This document shows, one piece after another, positions 22,796-31,862 of a stretch of DNA of 64,000 bases. The stretch covers positions 74,760 through 138,759 of the forward strand of contig NZ_LRTV01000001.1 in assembly GCF_003408845.1 (NCBI RefSeq). Direction: 5' to 3'. Below the pieces are notes generated by a model. That model did not search any database. It was not told the DNA's origin and saw nothing but the letters and a program-made list of their open reading frames with translations. Numbering within the stretch: the stretch's first letter is position 1; every line of letters begins with the position of its first letter. Made by a program: the position numbers and the translations under genes. This stretch comes from Gardnerella massiliensis. GTDB taxonomy: Bacteria > Actinomycetota > Actinomycetes > Actinomycetales > Bifidobacteriaceae.

Positions 22796-24691
22796 GTGCC
22801 TTTGCTTGAGTTAAAAGATGTGTCTTTTAAGTATGTGAATCGGAATAAAGATGATTCTTTGGACTCTTCAAAGGCACAAGATTCCACTTTTGCACTAAAA
22901 GATGTAAGTCTTAGCGTAGAATCTGGCGAATTTGTGGGAATTATTGGCCCTTCAGGATCTGGAAAAACAACTCTTGCTTCGCTTTTTTCTGGTGCTATTC
23001 CGCATCATTATTCTGGCGAACTCTTAGGAAGCGTTAAAATTGCAGGTCAAGACACTAAAAATCTTGCTTTAACTAACATTGCTTGCTTAATTGGATCTGT
23101 TATTCAAGATATTGATGCGCAAATGGTTGCTGCAAACGTAGAAGATGAGATTCTTTTTGGCTTAGAAAACTTTGGCGTTGCGCATAGCGAAATACCAAGT
23201 CGAATAGATGAAGCTTTGCAAATTGTTGGCATTAGTGACTTGCGCAACCGCGATTTAGACACTCTTTCTGGAGGTCAAAAGCAGAAAGTTGCGATTGCTG
23301 CTATTCTTGCGCTAAAGCCTAAAGTTATGGTGTTAGATGAGCCTACGTGCGCTTTAGATCCTGTCTCTTCTAAAATGATTTTTTCGATTCTTAAAGATTT
23401 GAATAAGAATTTTGGAATAACTGTTGTTGTAATTGAGCAAAAAGTGGCGCTTTTAAGCGAGTATTGCAAGCGTTTAGTTGTGCTTTCTAATGGCACTTTG
23501 GCGCTTGATTTACCTTTACCGCAAGCGTTGAAAAACATGGATTTGCTTTATTCTATTGGAATAAATTATCCGCGTACTACGCATTTGGTTAATGATTTGC
23601 AGCGTGAGAATATTTGCTATAAAAGCGATTTGCCTGTGTCTGTAGAAGATACAGTAAATACTATTGTTAATACGATTAATAGTGAAAAATCTTTGACTTC
23701 ACATGTTGATTCACATAGTGATTCGCCTAGTGAATTTGATAATAGTGAGTGCGATTCAAATAAATCGGCGGTTGCTTGCGACTTTTCCCACGAATCGCAA
23801 GTCTCCGCACAATCTTCCGCACAAAATAAATCGAAAAACAATTCGCCATGTCTTTCGCTTAAAAACGTCAGTTTTTCGTATCAGAGTGGCGTTAGTGCGC
23901 TAAAAAACGTGTCTTTTGAAGCTTACGCTGGAGAGCTTGTAACTCTCGTTGGTAGAAATGGTGCTGGTAAAACAACTATTACCAAAATTATTAATGGTTT
24001 ATTAAAACCAACAGAAGGCAGCGTAACAATTGATGGCGTTGACACTAAGTCTCTTCGTATCAGTCAAATAGCAAAATATGTTTCTACGCTATTCCAAAAT
24101 CCTGACCGACAATTATGCAAAGAAACAGTACTTGAAGAAGTTACTTTAAGCTGCACTCTAATTGGTCAGAATGAGGACGAAGCTAAAGCTCACGCAATGG
24201 AAATTATTGATGAGTTGGAGCTGGATCCTGAAGCTAGCCCGTTTATGCTTTCGAGAGGACAGCGTCAAATGGTGGCGCTTGCTGCAACGGTAGTGACGCA
24301 TCCTAAAATTTTGGTGCTCGACGAGCCAACTTGTGGTCTTGATTACAAGGAATGCATGAGAATTATGCAAGTTGTAGAGCGTTTAAGAAAAAACGGTTGC
24401 TGTGTGATTATGGTTTGTCACGATATGGAAGTTGTTCTTGATTATGCAACTCGACTTATAACAATTAATGATGGAAAGCTTATTATTGATGGTTCAGCAT
24501 ACGATGTGTTTGAAAAGCCGGAAGTGTGCTCTGCTGCAGCATTGTATCCGCCATTATTATGTTCCGTTTCTCAAGGCCTTGTTGCGCATGGATTTAATAA
24601 GTGCAATGGCTTGTATGTGAGAGAAGAATTAGTAGAAGCGTTGCGCGGCGAAAAAATCACAAAACAGACTGTACAAAATCAGCAGAATTAA
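22796..24691 (+). CDS. ECF transporter double ATPase (fused EcfA-EcfA')
   Basis: A 631-residue protein with two ABC ATPase domains in one chain. Domain 1 (about 1-265): Walker A GPSGSGKTT (51-59), signature LSGGQKQKVAIA near 156, Walker B VMVLDEPT. An unstructured Ser/Asp/Asn-rich linker follows (about 285-350). Domain 2 (about 352-610): Walker A GRNGAGKTT, signature LSRGQRQMVALA and ILVLDEPTCGLD. The signature of domain 2 has Arg for the first Gly. It powers uptake through the S components upstream and the T component downstream. The GTG start follows AGGA at 6 bases. Confidence 0.92.
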   Translation: MPLLELKDVSFKYVNRNKDDSLDSSKAQDSTFALKDVSLSVESGEFVGIIGPSGSGKTTLASLFSGAIPHHYSGELLGSVKIAGQDTKNLALTNIACLIGSVIQDIDAQMVAANVEDEILFGLENFGVAHSEIPSRIDEALQIVGISDLRNRDLDTLSGGQKQKVAIAAILALKPKVMVLDEPTCALDPVSSKMIFSILKDLNKNFGITVVVIEQKVALLSEYCKRLVVLSNGTLALDLPLPQALKNMDLLYSIGINYPRTTHLVNDLQRENICYKSDLPVSVEDTVNTIVNTINSEKSLTSHVDSHSDSPSEFDNSECDSNKSAVACDFSHESQVSAQSSAQNKSKNNSPCLSLKNVSFSYQSGVSALKNVSFEAYAGELVTLVGRNGAGKTTITKIINGLLKPTEGSVTIDGVDTKSLRISQIAKYVSTLFQNPDRQLCKETVLEEVTLSCTLIGQNEDEAKAHAMEIIDELELDPEASPFMLSRGQRQMVALAATVVTHPKILVLDEPTCGLDYKECMRIMQVVERLRKNGCCVIMVCHDMEVVLDYATRLITINDGKLIIDGSAYDVFEKPEVCSAAALYPPLLCSVSQGLVAHGFNKCNGLYVREELVEALRGEKITKQTVQNQQN

Positions 24692-24752
24692 CAGAAGCAA
24701 TAGAAAACTAAAAGTAGCAAATAGAAGTAAGAAGTAAAGGCGTCTGATATTT

Positions 24753-25526
24753 ATGAAAACTAGATTATTAACCTACCAACCAGGTAACACTTTTCTTCAT
24801 CGCACTAATCCTATTGCAAAACTAATTCTTGCTGCGAGTGTTGTAGTAAGCGTGTTTATTGCTAAACAGTATTCTGTGCTTATTGCGCTTGTAGCTATTA
24901 TTTTTATTGGTATGGCTTTTACTGGAGTTGTTAAAGCATTATCTGGTCTTATTAAAGCTATGCTAATAATTTCTTGCGTAATGTTTTTGCTGCAGACTGT
25001 TATTGCTCAAAGTGGCAACTATATTTTCTTGTGGTTCACATTGCACGGCATTGATATTGGCGCAAAAGCTGCTTTAAGATTGTTCTGCTTTGCTTTTCCT
25101 CTTGTAACAGTTCTAACTGTGACTAAATTAAACGATCTTGCGAATGCTGTAGTGCAATATTTGCACGTGCCATACTGCTACGCTTTTACTATTACAACAG
25201 CAGTGCGTTTCGTACCAATTTTTGCTTACGAAATGTCTCAAATCACGGAAGCTCAAATGGCTCGTGGTGTTGAATATGATACTAAAAATCCGTTCAAAAA
25301 AATAAAGCTTATGATGCCGCTTATTGTACCTCTTTTAGTTTCTTCAGTTCGAAAAGCAGACAGTTCCGCACTTGCTGCCGAGGAGCGCGGGTTTTATTTG
25401 CGTACTCGCAAATCCTCGTATTATAAGTATCAATTCGGGTGGCGCGGATTTTTATCTGTGCTTATTTCTGCGCTTATTATTGCTTTACCAATATGCGCAT
25501 CAATCTTCTTGCCAAATCTCGTGTAA
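24753..25526 (+). CDS. ECF transporter T component
   Basis: A 257-residue membrane protein (EcfT/CbiQ-like) that couples the ATPases to the S component. Several hydrophobic helices are visible (PIAKLILAASVVVSVFIAKQ and others). The conserved cytoplasmic coupling motif appears in two forms: ITEAQMARGVEYD and SALAAEERGFYLR, matching the A-R-G and E-R-G boxes of the family. It follows the ATPase gene by about 60 bases. With the two S genes and the fused ATPase it completes a dedicated transporter, so sharing with other S components is not needed but is possible. Confidence 0.92.
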   Translation: MKTRLLTYQPGNTFLHRTNPIAKLILAASVVVSVFIAKQYSVLIALVAIIFIGMAFTGVVKALSGLIKAMLIISCVMFLLQTVIAQSGNYIFLWFTLHGIDIGAKAALRLFCFAFPLVTVLTVTKLNDLANAVVQYLHVPYCYAFTITTAVRFVPIFAYEMSQITEAQMARGVEYDTKNPFKKIKLMMPLIVPLLVSSVRKADSSALAAEERGFYLRTRKSSYYKYQFGWRGFLSVLISALIIALPICASIFLPNLV

Positions 25527-25573
25527 ATTATTTATGCAATAATGAAATAATAAAATAATCTACGAGGCTATTA

Positions 25574-26662
25574 ATGAAAAGTCTAGGGATTTGGCTTAAA
25601 GGTGCAAGAATTTACACATTGCCAATAGGCTTAGTACCTGTTGTGGTGGCATTTGCTGTTGCTTTACGAATGATTCGGTTTTCATGCTTTGGGGAATCTT
25701 ACGTGCATTCTTGGTGGTGTGCTCTTCAATGTCTCCTATGTGCAGTGGTTGCTGTATGTATGCAGATCTCAGTTAATTACGCTAATGATTACTGTGACGG
25801 GCTGAATGGTTTAGACGACAATCGTAGCTTACGTGCTGTAAGTGGTAGCAATAATTCTAAGCCATTGTGTGATGTCTCTTGGCGTCTTGCAAATGCTGGT
25901 ATTAAGCCGAAAGCAGTGCTGAAAGCTGTAATCATTTCTGCAATAATTGCGTGTATTTTTGGTTTTATTATTGTTGTGCGCACAGGAATATGGTGGTTTA
26001 TTCTGCTAGGAATTGCATGCGTTGCTGCAGCATGGTTTTATGCTGGAGGAAAGCACCCTTATGGTTATAAAGGTTGGGGAGAAGTAAGTGCTTTTGTGTT
26101 CTTTGGACCCGTGCCTTTTATCGGAACCTTATGCGCAGTTACCTATGGGATTGGCGTACAAGCTAACAGCATATTTATTAATAACCCGTTAAGAATTTTG
26201 ACTTGCGTGCTCATGTCTTGTATTCCGGGAGCTTATTCGGCTTGTCTAATGATGGTGAACAATCTTCGAGATATTGCAAGCGATGAGAAGCACGGTAAGA
26301 TAACTGCAATAGTAAGGCTTGGCGAGCACAACGGTAGGCGTTTATGTGCCACGATGAGCACTATAGCAATGCTGTTATTACTAGCATATTCAGCTTTGAT
26401 TATTGCTTTACCTTCCGCAGTGCCTTCAATATGGCGTTTTGGTAGTGAGGAAGTTCTCTTCAGTTTTAGCATGATTATGTGCAACGCTAGATGGCATCTA
26501 TTTGTTGCTGTTTTTCAGTGGATTATATTGGTAGCTCTTGTAATAAAAGCATATAAATTTATTAAATGTGTGATTCGTGGCGATTATAAGAATGCTTTTC
26601 CTCTGTGTGTTGCTCAGGCAATGTTTGCTGCTACAGCTGTATTGTTGTCGGCGATTATATAA
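25574..26662 (+). CDS. menA: UbiA-family prenyltransferase (MenA-like)
   Basis: A 362-residue membrane enzyme. The two Asp-rich prenyl-diphosphate motifs are visible: NYANDYCDGLNGLDDNR and NNLRDIASDEKHGKITAIVRLG; about eight hydrophobic helices surround them. The second motif is typical of 1,4-dihydroxy-2-naphthoate polyprenyltransferase, which makes demethylmenaquinone. No other menaquinone gene lies in the window and bifidobacteria are largely fermentative, so the acceptor substrate is uncertain. The gene has its own GAGG site 10 bases before the ATG and starts 47 bases after the T component, so it could share the transcript. Confidence 0.8.
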   Translation: MKSLGIWLKGARIYTLPIGLVPVVVAFAVALRMIRFSCFGESYVHSWWCALQCLLCAVVAVCMQISVNYANDYCDGLNGLDDNRSLRAVSGSNNSKPLCDVSWRLANAGIKPKAVLKAVIISAIIACIFGFIIVVRTGIWWFILLGIACVAAAWFYAGGKHPYGYKGWGEVSAFVFFGPVPFIGTLCAVTYGIGVQANSIFINNPLRILTCVLMSCIPGAYSACLMMVNNLRDIASDEKHGKITAIVRLGEHNGRRLCATMSTIAMLLLLAYSALIIALPSAVPSIWRFGSEEVLFSFSMIMCNARWHLFVAVFQWIILVALVIKAYKFIKCVIRGDYKNAFPLCVAQAMFAATAVLLSAII

Positions 26663-26888
26663 AATAGCCAAAATGGTGCGAATAATGTACATTTTTTCGC
26701 GCGTCTTGTGAATCTTATGATATCATTGATTGACACAAACATGGTGCGCGTACGGTTGTTTGAAGACATGCAGAGTCATGTTATGAGGCGTGAATTTACT
26801 ACTGTTTGAATGCTGAGCGTGCACGCCGTGTTAATGATGCATGGCGATGTTGCCCTGTGAATGAGTGGCAAGGAAATGAGGTTGTGAT

Positions 26889-27677
26889 ATGTCAGTTGCA
26901 AATGACAATGAGGGGGCAGAACCGACTGTGCCTGTGGTACTTACTGATGATGAGTTGCGTAAAGCTGCCGATGAGGAGTCTGCTCAACGTGAGCTTAGCA
27001 AGAAAAATAGTCACGGCGTTCGAACTGTTGTTGTTGCAGAAGACGAAGCAGTGAACCGTATGGATTTAGTAGCAATGCTTGAAGATAACGGCTATAAGGT
27101 TGTTGGTCAGGCTGCTAATGGTCAGGAAGCTATTGAATTAACTCGTGAGCATCGTCCGGACGTAGTTTGCATGGATGTTAAGATGCCGGTAGTTGATGGT
27201 ATTACAGCTGCTGCTACTATCTGCGACGAAAATATTGCTCCAGTAGTTATGCTGACTGCTTTTTCGCAATCTGATTTAGTAAAACAGGCAACCGGTGCTG
27301 GAGCGATGGCGTACGTAACTAAGCCGTACGAGGAGTCTAAGCTTCTTCCTGCGTTGGAAGTTGCAATGGGTCGTTTCAGTGAGATTAACGATTTGTTGGA
27401 TAGCGTAGAGCGTACAGAAAACAAGTTACGTGACACTGAAGATCAGCTCAAGAAAACTGAAGAAAAGCTCAAGAAAGCTGAAGATACGTTAGAGGAGCGT
27501 AAGCTTGTCGACCGTGCTAAAGGCTTGCTTATGGATAAAGCTGGATTCTCAGAGCAGGGTGCTTTCCGTTGGATTCAGAAGACTTCCATGGATCAGCGTA
27601 TTCCTAAGAAGCGCTTAGCTTTGGCTATTATCGCTAAGTATAGTGATGACAAACCTGAGCCTGAATCTGAAAATTAA
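26889..27677 (+). CDS. Response regulator with ANTAR RNA-binding domain
   Basis: A 262-residue protein of PdtaR type. Receiver domain about 44-160 with the acidic pair E51-D52, phosphoacceptor D96 (VVCMDVKMP), T123 and K145 (YVTKPYEE). A coiled coil follows (about 165-202, repeated KLKKAEDT-like heptads), then the ANTAR domain (203-251: ERKLVDRAKGLLMDKAGFSEQGAFRWIQ). ANTAR proteins bind tandem hairpins in mRNA leaders and prevent termination once phosphorylated. The cognate kinase is not in this window. A disordered N-terminal extension of about 43 residues is unusual. It precedes polA, a gene order also seen in other actinobacteria as far as I recall. Confidence 0.92.
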   Translation: MSVANDNEGAEPTVPVVLTDDELRKAADEESAQRELSKKNSHGVRTVVVAEDEAVNRMDLVAMLEDNGYKVVGQAANGQEAIELTREHRPDVVCMDVKMPVVDGITAAATICDENIAPVVMLTAFSQSDLVKQATGAGAMAYVTKPYEESKLLPALEVAMGRFSEINDLLDSVERTENKLRDTEDQLKKTEEKLKKAEDTLEERKLVDRAKGLLMDKAGFSEQGAFRWIQKTSMDQRIPKKRLALAIIAKYSDDKPEPESEN

Positions 27678-27757
27678 GATGTAAGTAGAGCTTATGCTAT
27701 GGTATAAGCTCACATATTATAACAAGTAAATTACGGAATGTAGGTGAAGAGTCAACA

Positions 27758-30700
27758 GTGGATGCCAACATCGTCGAAGAACATTATTCGCAGAACAAGA
27801 ATGATAAGGGGACGTTGTTGGTCGTTGATGGCCACTCGCTTGCATTCCGTGCTTTTTTTGCGATTTCAGTAGATAATTTTTCTACGCGCTCAGGTCAGGC
27901 CACTAATTCTGTTTGGGGCTTTATTACCATGCTTTCGGAAGTGGTAAAAAAAGAGCATCCTGATCGTTTAGCTATTGCTTTTGACGTTAAAGGTGGCACC
28001 TTCAGAAATACTTTGCTGCCCCAGTATAAAGGGACTCGTGATGCTGCACCTGAGGAATTGCTTTCTCAACTTCCGCTTATTCAGCAATTGTTGACGGCTC
28101 TTGGAGTTACCTATATTGAAAAACCGGGCTACGAAGGTGACGATGTTATTGGCACGCTCGCAACTATGGGTGCCAATGCTGGCTATCGTACGCTTGTACT
28201 TTCTGGTGATCGCGACGCATTCCAACTCATAGATAACAATATTACCGTGCTATATCCAGGTCAGCATTTCAAAGATTTGAAAGCTATGGATCCTGCCGCC
28301 GTATTCGAAAAGTATCGTGTTACTCCTCAGCAGTATCCGGATTTGGCAGCGTTAAGAGGAGAAACTGCCGATAATATTCCTGGAGTACCAGGTGTCGGTG
28401 ACGGTTATGCAGCGAAGTGGATTAATCAGTTTGGTAGCTTGGAAGGTATTATTGCTCACGCTGACGAAATTACTGGCAAAAAAGGTGAGGCTTTACGCGA
28501 AAATATTGACCAAGTGCGCCTTAATCGTAAAGTTAATGCTTTAGTAAGAGATTTGGATCTTGGAGTAAGCGTAGAAGATTTACGTTTCGGCGAAGTTGAC
28601 GCTGTAAACTTGGGGAAGTTGCTATCTCAACTTGAGTTTGGCGAGTTAAAAAAACGCAAGATTTTGAAAACCTTTAATCTCGTGCCGAAGCAAACTCTTG
28701 AACGCAATATGCAGATTATGCTTTCGTCTATTTACAACGATTCCGATACTTCATTTGCAGATGAGGAGTCAGATCAAGAGATTGATGATATTCAATCAAT
28801 GCTAGAAAAAATACACGTTCATCATGTAAAATCACTGGAAGATTTTCTGAACTGGCAGCGCCGTGTTTCGTCTATTATGAAGCAATCGGCTGATTCGCCT
28901 GATAATACTAGCGTGAATTCTGGTGATTTATCTCATGATTTATCTCATGATTCCGATAAAAATTACGGTATTGATGCGTCGAAGCAGTGTGCTGCTCGTA
29001 TAAAAAATAATACGGAATTAACTTTGTATGCTCACGAGCGAAAATGTGTAGCAAGTAGACATTTTGGTTTGAAAGCAGATTCTCTCGTCATGCTTGTTGG
29101 TCACGAAGCGGCAGTATTATATGCTGACGATATTGCTTCAAAAGAAAAGAATATTTTGCCGTCTTTGCGAGAATTTTTGAATGCTCATAGTTCCGCTATG
29201 GTGTTGCATGATTATAAGAAACATTTAGCGTTGTTTAAATCTTTGGGAATATTACAGGATAACAGCGAAAATATTTGTATGCCACTTCTTGATACGAGAC
29301 TGGCATCGTACCTTTTGGAACCTGATTTTCGTGCAGACACTATTGAAACTGTAGTTGAGCATTATTTAGATATTCACCCATACGAGGGTGATGCTGATGC
29401 TCAAAAACCTGAGCAGGGTGAGCTTGACCTTCTTCTTGATGATGACACTACGCGTGAGGAAACGAAAGCTGAGGCTGAAGCAAGCAGGCTTCGTGAAGAA
29501 AATCTGCTAAGAATAGTGATTCTTACTCGTTCGTTAGCTCGTCAATTCGCTCCTAAAATTGATGCGCGGAAGCAGACAGGGCTTATGTCCGATTTGGAAA
29601 TGCCGGTTTCGCGCGTGTTAAGAGGCATGGAAGACACTGGTGCTGCAGTAGATTTACAGCGTTTAGAGGATATGTTCCGCAAATTCTCCTCAGACGCAGA
29701 GTTTGCGCAGAATATGGCATGGAAGTTGGCAGATAAGCGCGTGAATTTACAAAGTCCAAAGCAACTCCAGCAAATTCTGTTTGAACATTTTGGTCTCAAG
29801 CCTACGCGACGCACGAAAAGCGGATCATACACTACTAATGCGGAAGCTTTGCAGGAAATGTATGCGAAAACCGATCCAGATGAAGCGTCAAGCCAATTTT
29901 TGGGAGCATTGTTAAAGCATCGTGAAACAAATAAGTTGAAACAAATTGTGCAAAGCTTAATTGAAGCTGCACATTATGACGACAATCGTATTCATACTAC
30001 CTTTGAGCAAACTATTGCTGCGACAGGTCGCCTCAGCTCAACTGATCCAAATTTGCAAAATATTCCTAACAAAAATGCTACTGGACGTGAAATCCGTGCT
30101 GCTTTTGTGCCTGGGGAAGGCTTTGAATCGTTAATGAGCTGCGATTATTCGCAAGTCGAATTGCGTATTATGGCTCATGCTTCTCAAGATAGCACGCTTA
30201 TTAAAGCATTTTGTTCTGGAGTAGATTTCCATAAGTATGTAGCAAGTTTGGTTTACCAAATTCCAGTAACGCAGGTTAATGCGGAGCAGCGTTCGCATGT
30301 AAAAGCTATGAGTTACGGTTTGGCCTACGGGTTGAGCACTTACGGTTTAGCTAAGCAACTTTCTATTACTCCTGCCGCTGCTGAAGTGTTGAAAAATAAG
30401 TATTTTGATACTTTCGGAAACGTACACGATTACTTGGAATCTTTGGTTGCGCAAGCCCGAAAACTTGGTTATACGGAAACAATGTTTGGCCGCCGCCGCT
30501 ACTTCCCGCAGCTTTCTTCAACGCATAGAACTGTTCGCGAGGCAGCAGAGAGAGGCGCCCTTAATGCTCCAATTCAAGGAACTGCGGCGGATATTATGAA
30601 ACTTGCTATGCTTCGTGTTGATGAAGGATTGCGTAAGGCGAAACTGCTAAGCCGTGTTATTTTGCAGATTCACGATGAACTTATTTTGGAAATTGCTCAT

Positions 30701-30820
30701 GGTGAACAAGAATCAGTGGAAACTGTGGTTCGTCAAGCGATGGAGCATGCTGTAGAGCTTGATGTTCCGCTCGATGTGTCTACGGGTGTTGGAGCAGACT
30801 GGCAGCTAGCAGCGCACTAA
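27758..30820 (+). CDS. polA: DNA polymerase I
   Basis: A 1,020-residue enzyme for Okazaki fragment processing and repair. The N-terminal 5'-3' exonuclease domain (about 20-310) has LVVDGHSLAFRAFF, GYEGDDVIGTL and LRGETADNIPGVPGVG. The middle domain lacks the DxE motif of a working 3'-5' exonuclease and contains an Asp/Ser/His-rich insertion with the repeat LSHD (about 385-400). The polymerase domain (about 600-1020) has motif A DYSQVELR (D796), the O-helix region and motif C QIHDELI (D973). Start GTG 27758 follows AGGTGAAGAG. The length is normal for actinobacterial PolA. Confidence 0.97.
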   Translation: MDANIVEEHYSQNKNDKGTLLVVDGHSLAFRAFFAISVDNFSTRSGQATNSVWGFITMLSEVVKKEHPDRLAIAFDVKGGTFRNTLLPQYKGTRDAAPEELLSQLPLIQQLLTALGVTYIEKPGYEGDDVIGTLATMGANAGYRTLVLSGDRDAFQLIDNNITVLYPGQHFKDLKAMDPAAVFEKYRVTPQQYPDLAALRGETADNIPGVPGVGDGYAAKWINQFGSLEGIIAHADEITGKKGEALRENIDQVRLNRKVNALVRDLDLGVSVEDLRFGEVDAVNLGKLLSQLEFGELKKRKILKTFNLVPKQTLERNMQIMLSSIYNDSDTSFADEESDQEIDDIQSMLEKIHVHHVKSLEDFLNWQRRVSSIMKQSADSPDNTSVNSGDLSHDLSHDSDKNYGIDASKQCAARIKNNTELTLYAHERKCVASRHFGLKADSLVMLVGHEAAVLYADDIASKEKNILPSLREFLNAHSSAMVLHDYKKHLALFKSLGILQDNSENICMPLLDTRLASYLLEPDFRADTIETVVEHYLDIHPYEGDADAQKPEQGELDLLLDDDTTREETKAEAEASRLREENLLRIVILTRSLARQFAPKIDARKQTGLMSDLEMPVSRVLRGMEDTGAAVDLQRLEDMFRKFSSDAEFAQNMAWKLADKRVNLQSPKQLQQILFEHFGLKPTRRTKSGSYTTNAEALQEMYAKTDPDEASSQFLGALLKHRETNKLKQIVQSLIEAAHYDDNRIHTTFEQTIAATGRLSSTDPNLQNIPNKNATGREIRAAFVPGEGFESLMSCDYSQVELRIMAHASQDSTLIKAFCSGVDFHKYVASLVYQIPVTQVNAEQRSHVKAMSYGLAYGLSTYGLAKQLSITPAAAEVLKNKYFDTFGNVHDYLESLVAQARKLGYTETMFGRRRYFPQLSSTHRTVREAAERGALNAPIQGTAADIMKLAMLRVDEGLRKAKLLSRVILQIHDELILEIAHGEQESVETVVRQAMEHAVELDVPLDVSTGVGADWQLAAH

Positions 30821-30890
30821 TGGTGCTGATATCTTTTATTTGTATACGTTCTTACAAATATTATATGTGAGCCGAGCGATAGGGGGCATT

Positions 30891-31775
30891 ATGACTACGT
30901 TATACGAGGCTGCTAAGGCGTTGGAGCAGTTGTATCCATTGCGTTATGCGGAACAGTGGGATGCCCCAGGACTGATTGTTGGTGATGTGCGTAAACGTTT
31001 ACAGCGTATTGTTTGCGTATGCGATCCCACATTGGCAATGGTTGATCGTGCGCTTGCAATGGGAGCGGATTTGCTTGTCACTCACCATCCCTTGTTCTTT
31101 AGGGCGGTGCACGAAGTAGCAGGCTTTGGGGTACGAGGCGAAATTGTGCGCCGGTTGATTGAGAATAATTGCGGCTTGTGGGTTGGCCATACTAATGCTG
31201 ATGCGGCTTGGCGTGGGGTTGCTCATGCTGCGGCAGATTCTTTTGGTTTGCACAATCTTCGTCCGCTCGTACCGCAATCTCAGCCAGATTCTTACGGTCA
31301 TGAAGTTGGTTTAGGGCGTATTGGAGAACTTAATTCTCCGGTTACTTTGCGCGATTTTGCTCATACAGTATTCAATGCTTTGCCTCGCACACATTTTGGA
31401 GTGCAAGTTGCTGGTAATCTTGACGCTCAAGTTCGTTCAGTTGCTGTGTTGCCTGGTTCAGGGGACAGTTTGTTTGACGAAGTGCGTGCTGCTGGCGTCG
31501 ACGTGTATGTTACTAGTGACTTGCGTCATCATCCTGCAACGGATGCTATTGAGCAGGCGCGTTATGAAGCTCAGTTGCGATTTGATTGCGGATTGGAGTC
31601 TTCTCAGAACATGCGTCCTATGCTTATCAATACGCCACACAGCGCTATTGAATCGTTATGGTTTAATTATGCTGTTGGCGACATTGCAGATTCCGTTGCG
31701 AAAATTTCTGGAGAACGTCCCGAGGTGACTTGGATTGGTGAAGCCTGTGATCCTTGGAATTACGTAATTAATTAA
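30891..31775 (+). CDS. NIF3-like metal-binding protein (YqfO/YbgI family)
   Basis: A 294-residue protein. The family motifs LVTHHPLFF and VGHTNADAAWRGVAHAAAD supply the metal-binding His and Asp residues, and WDAPGLIVGD is the typical N-terminal motif. Members bind a dinuclear metal centre and have been called GTP cyclohydrolase I type 2, but the cellular role is not settled. It follows polA by 70 bases, with AGGGGG 5-10 bases before ATG 30891; the longer frame from 30840 lacks a site. The insert found in some longer homologues is absent. Confidence 0.88.
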   Translation: MTTLYEAAKALEQLYPLRYAEQWDAPGLIVGDVRKRLQRIVCVCDPTLAMVDRALAMGADLLVTHHPLFFRAVHEVAGFGVRGEIVRRLIENNCGLWVGHTNADAAWRGVAHAAADSFGLHNLRPLVPQSQPDSYGHEVGLGRIGELNSPVTLRDFAHTVFNALPRTHFGVQVAGNLDAQVRSVAVLPGSGDSLFDEVRAAGVDVYVTSDLRHHPATDAIEQARYEAQLRFDCGLESSQNMRPMLINTPHSAIESLWFNYAVGDIADSVAKISGERPEVTWIGEACDPWNYVIN

Positions 31776-31827
31776 ATGCTGTGTAAAATATAAATTTTCA
31801 GGTTTCTTGAAATATAAGCAACATGGC

Positions 31828-31856
31828 GTGAAAACTGTAGAAATATATGCGATACT
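31828..31856 (+). promoter_or_regulatory. Promoter suggesting a leaderless glgX mRNA
   Basis: -35 GTGAAA (31828-31833), 17-base spacer, -10 GATACT (31851-31856). Transcription would start at or within a base of ATG 31863, and no ribosome binding site is present before that ATG. Confidence 0.5.
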
Positions 31857-31862
31857 TATATT

